Shown here one piece after another: positions 61,783 to 64,000 of a stretch of DNA of 64,000 bases. Below the pieces are notes generated by a model. That model was not told where the DNA came from. It made no database searches and saw only the letters and a list, made by a program, of their open reading frames with translations. Source of the DNA: Thalassospira sp. (GTDB lineage Bacteria > Pseudomonadota > Alphaproteobacteria > Rhodospirillales > Thalassospiraceae); assembly GCF_030690045.1 (NCBI RefSeq), contig NZ_JAUYHK010000016.1, forward strand, positions 62,001 through 126,000. The letters are read 5' to 3'. Numbering within the stretch: position 1 is the stretch's first letter; every line of letters starts with the position of its first letter. The position numbers and the translations under genes are program-made.

Positions 61783-63177
61783 ATGAGATATCGCTGGTAC
61801 ATGATACCGCTTGGGACAGTTTGCGTCGCCGCCACAGGCTTGTTCTCTGGCTCCGGCCTGATACGCATCGATGTGGCAGCACGGGCTGCCGAAAACACTC
61901 CCCCCCGACGTAGCGAAGCCCCGATCCTGCGATCCGAAACCCTTGGGCAGCAGGAAAACCGTCAGCGCCACATGAACCGCCTGTATCAGCATCTTGACAG
62001 TGATTTTGTCACCACCACTCTGCGCCCGCTGTTTCTGGACCCGACGGCACAGGCAGAAGACATGCCGCCCGGTGCCCTTGCCATGGGAACAGACATCGCG
62101 CGTGAAATCGAAAGCCACAGTGGCCGCGAGGCCCTGGTTGCCATTGCCGAACGGCTTGATTTTGACAGTGCAGGCGGCACCTTCCCCACACAGGACGGCC
62201 TGAATGATGACCGGATCATGAGTGTCTGGATTCATGGCAACCGGCGCGACATCAATAATCGCATCACCCGCGACGGCTTTAATCCCGGCCTGTCCGGGGA
62301 TGTGATTTCGATTGATACCGGGGTGGATTACCGCCCCGATGACTGGTCGGTATTCGGCATTTCCGTCGGCTGGGGCAGCACCGAAGGCGAGATGTCCTCC
62401 AGTCAGACCCTGTATGAAAAAAACAGCGTCACCTTTTCGCCCTATGCCGTCACCCGTGTCACTGACTGGCTGGATTTGCGCGGGGCGCTGGGCATTGGCG
62501 TCAGCGATATCGACCGGCGATCAGAATCCGGCGCGTACCAGTCCAGCAATTCCAGCACGACCTATAGCGCCTCGGTCGGGTTTGGGGCAGAACAAACCCT
62601 GCCGGTCTTGCCCGTCACGATCAGTCTTGATGGCAATCTGATCGAGGCACAGGAATATTTTGCGCAATATATCGACCATCGCGGTCAGATTGTGAATGGC
62701 CATCTGGCCCGCACCACCCTGTTTGACCGCAAGACCGAGGCCAGCTACCGCTTTGCAATCGGCGGTCATACGTTCGTCCCTTTTGTCGGTGAAAAAATGA
62801 CCCTGTCGATTCTCAATCAGGGATTTGATCAGGATGATACGCAACGCTATTTTGCCGGTACGCGCTATCATTACGATGACTGGGGGCTGAATGCCTCGTT
62901 CCGCGCCTATCGCGAATTTTCGCCCGGCACCGCCCCGCAAGAAGGCATGCGGGGTGAACTGGGCTTTCTGCACACTCTGCCGGGCGATTATGGCATCATC
63001 GCCCCCTTTGCCAGCACCGAACGCACCGATACAAAATTGCGACTGGGCGGCGGGCTGGATCATCGCTGGGCCGATATTGCCGGTTCCATGCGCCTTGAAA
63101 TCAACCAGACCCTGACCTTCGATCAGAATACCGCCAATCCCCTGACCGGCACTTTGAAGATGAATTTCGATTTTTAA
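61783..63177 (+). CDS. Autotransporter-type outer-membrane beta-barrel protein
   Basis: A 464-residue exported protein. A signal-like hydrophobic N-terminus (about residues 8-35) leads to about 130 residues of linker. The last 270-290 residues have alternating amphipathic strands typical of an autotransporter beta-domain (SVFGISVGWGSTEG, VTFSPYAVTRVTDWLDLRGALGIGVS, TLFDRKTEASYRFAIGG). The final residue is Phe (GTLKMNFDF), the outer-membrane assembly signal. No large passenger domain is present, so it may be a stand-alone barrel. The ATG lacks a strong ribosome binding site. Confidence 0.8.
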   Translation: MRYRWYMIPLGTVCVAATGLFSGSGLIRIDVAARAAENTPPRRSEAPILRSETLGQQENRQRHMNRLYQHLDSDFVTTTLRPLFLDPTAQAEDMPPGALAMGTDIAREIESHSGREALVAIAERLDFDSAGGTFPTQDGLNDDRIMSVWIHGNRRDINNRITRDGFNPGLSGDVISIDTGVDYRPDDWSVFGISVGWGSTEGEMSSSQTLYEKNSVTFSPYAVTRVTDWLDLRGALGIGVSDIDRRSESGAYQSSNSSTTYSASVGFGAEQTLPVLPVTISLDGNLIEAQEYFAQYIDHRGQIVNGHLARTTLFDRKTEASYRFAIGGHTFVPFVGEKMTLSILNQGFDQDDTQRYFAGTRYHYDDWGLNASFRAYREFSPGTAPQEGMRGELGFLHTLPGDYGIIAPFASTERTDTKLRLGGGLDHRWADIAGSMRLEINQTLTFDQNTANPLTGTLKMNFDF

Positions 63178-63261
63178 TCCGGAACGGTTCGGCAAAGCTT
63201 GGCGATCCGCCGACACGACGTTAGGGTGACCGAACCGGTTTTCGTTACACAGGCCCGCACC

Positions 63262-63918
63262 ATGACCACACCTCACGACCCGGCCCCGCCGGTCTTTGAC
63301 AGCATTTTTCAAAAACAGTTCATCGAATTGCTGTTGTGGCGCCGCGATGTCCGCCGGTTCCGAAGCGACCCCCTTGCACAAAACGATCTGGATGATCTGA
63401 TCCGCGAGGCCTGCCTTGCCCCGTCGGTCGGCAATTGTCAGCCCTGGCGCTTTGTAAAGGTCAATGACCCGGTGCGCCGCCGCGCCATTCGCGACAGTTT
63501 TGAACGCGCCAATGCCGAGGCCCTGAATGATTATCACGGCGAACGGGCCCGGCTTTATGCCTCGCTGAAATTGCAGGGCATGGATCAGGCCCCGGTACAG
63601 CTTGCGGTTTTTGCCGACGAGGAAACCGAGGCAGGCATGGGACTTGGTCGCAAAACCATGCCCGAAATGCTGGATTATTCAGCGGTCGCCGCCGTGCAAT
63701 TGTTATGGCTGGCGGCCCGGGTCAAGGGCATTGGCGTTGGCTGGGTCTCGATTCTCGAACCCGAAACCGTCCGCCAAACCCTTGATGTGCCCGATCACTG
63801 GCGGCTGATTGCCTATTTATGTATCGGTTATCCGCAAGAAGATCATGTGGTGCCCGAACTGGTCCGGCATGGCTGGCAGGACCGGATTGATCCGCATGAC
63901 TTGACGCTGGAACGCTGA
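63262..63918 (+). CDS. bluB: 5,6-dimethylbenzimidazole synthase
   Basis: Nitroreductase-fold flavin-destroying enzyme that turns reduced FMN into 5,6-dimethylbenzimidazole, the lower ligand of cobalamin. The 218-residue protein has the BluB start LLLWRRDVRRFRSDPL, the segment LAPSVGNCQPWRFVKV, the GRKTMPEMLDYSAVAAVQLLWLAARVKGIGVGWVSIL core and LCIGYPQEDH near the end. The frame opens at a TTG at 63199, but the ATG at 63262 is where similarity begins. No cobalamin riboswitch fits in the 84 bases upstream. Confidence 0.9.
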   Translation: MTTPHDPAPPVFDSIFQKQFIELLLWRRDVRRFRSDPLAQNDLDDLIREACLAPSVGNCQPWRFVKVNDPVRRRAIRDSFERANAEALNDYHGERARLYASLKLQGMDQAPVQLAVFADEETEAGMGLGRKTMPEMLDYSAVAAVQLLWLAARVKGIGVGWVSILEPETVRQTLDVPDHWRLIAYLCIGYPQEDHVVPELVRHGWQDRIDPHDLTLER

Positions 63919-63971
63919 TCGGGCAACAAGCGGCATCAAATACAGAACCGGCACAAAAAGGAACGATCAGG

Positions 63972-64000
63972 ATGACGGGCGAAAACACCAACAGCGGCAA
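63972..64000 (+). CDS. Start of next gene (cut by window end)
   Basis: An ATG after ATCAGG opens a frame reading MTGENTNSG up to the last base. It is on the same strand 53 bases after bluB and may be a further cobalamin-related gene, but too little is present to tell. Confidence 0.35.

Noticed and set aside
63178-63261. Cobalamin riboswitch upstream of bluB
   Set aside because: Only 84 bases are available and no B12-box-like core is seen; a cobalamin riboswitch needs about 200 bases.
1-64000. Insertion sequences, prophage, integrons, CRISPR arrays
   Set aside because: No transposase, integrase, phage gene or regularly spaced repeat was seen anywhere in the window.

Overview
The window is about 64 kb of a chromosome from an alphaproteobacterium, most likely a Rhodospirillales member close to Thalassospira. 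This is inferred from gene order and protein style: argH-lptM-lysA, a zinc-ribbon gene divergent from ftsEX, chorismate mutase-hisC-tyrC divergent from metX-metW, uvrC/pgsA/moaE, and a CtrA-type site TTAA-N7-TTAA. Almost all of it is core-type metabolism and regulation. No insertion sequence, prophage, integron or CRISPR array was seen. The one clear accessory module is a ParDE-type toxin-antitoxin pair.

Layout. 1-2 kb: end of argH, a tiny LptM-like lipoprotein gene and lysA in one overlapping operon closed by a strong terminator. 2.1-9 kb: a TIGR02302/DUF4175 membrane protein, a zinc-ribbon membrane protein, ftsEX with a perfect CtrA-type site upstream, a YdcF-family gene and plsC. 9-14.5 kb (minus): two EamA exporters, a ChaC-like gene, and an aromatic/histidine operon (chorismate mutase, hisC, tyrC). 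14.7-17.7 kb (plus): metX-metW and an unrecognised lipoprotein/small-protein pair. 17.7-21.4 kb (minus): moaE, pgsA and uvrC, interrupted by the plus-strand toxin-antitoxin pair. 21.4-21.8 kb: an unusual AT-rich non-coding region with DnaA-box and GANTC motifs. 21.8-26 kb: folB, a FolM-like SDR and two cation antiporters. 26-32.2 kb (minus): the complete phosphate regulon pstSCAB-phoU-phoB, without phoR. 32.9-40.5 kb (minus): pyruvate carboxylase followed by glcDEF, with a GntR/FadR-class operator and promoter upstream. 41-44 kb (plus): a Cache-domain histidine kinase, NarL-type regulator and Fnr-type regulator. 44-46.7 kb (minus): a putative zincin, a DksA/TraR protein and two unrecognised proteins. 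46.9-51.9 kb (plus): an orphan peptide-type solute-binding protein, a hybrid histidine kinase and two tiny unknown proteins. 52-58 kb (minus): gltB and gltD. 58.3-64 kb: uppP, an ArsR/SRPBCC pair under a perfect inverted repeat, a second-type clpP, a DUF3572 gene and partner, tRNA-Leu(UAA), an autotransporter-type beta-barrel and bluB.

How parts work together. PstS and PstCAB import phosphate, with PhoU and PhoB as the signalling arm. Pyruvate carboxylase plus GlcDEF would turn glycolate or D-lactate into central-carbon intermediates, and the operator fits a PdhR/LldR/GlcC-class regulator. GltBD supplies glutamate. MetXW, HisC, TyrC and LysA are amino-acid synthesis.

The least explained and most interesting loci are: the solute-binding protein/hybrid kinase pair without permeases; the 437-bp DnaA/GANTC region; the CtrA-type site at ftsEX; the palindrome-controlled pyc-glcDEF operon; the Fnr-like protein lacking one usual Fe-S cysteine; a chorismate mutase with a degenerate prephenate-dehydratase-like tail; an unrecognised 405-residue aromatic-rich protein; and a 17-codon ORF with a perfect ribosome binding site behind tRNA-Leu. 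All calls are from reading the sequence; no database search was run.
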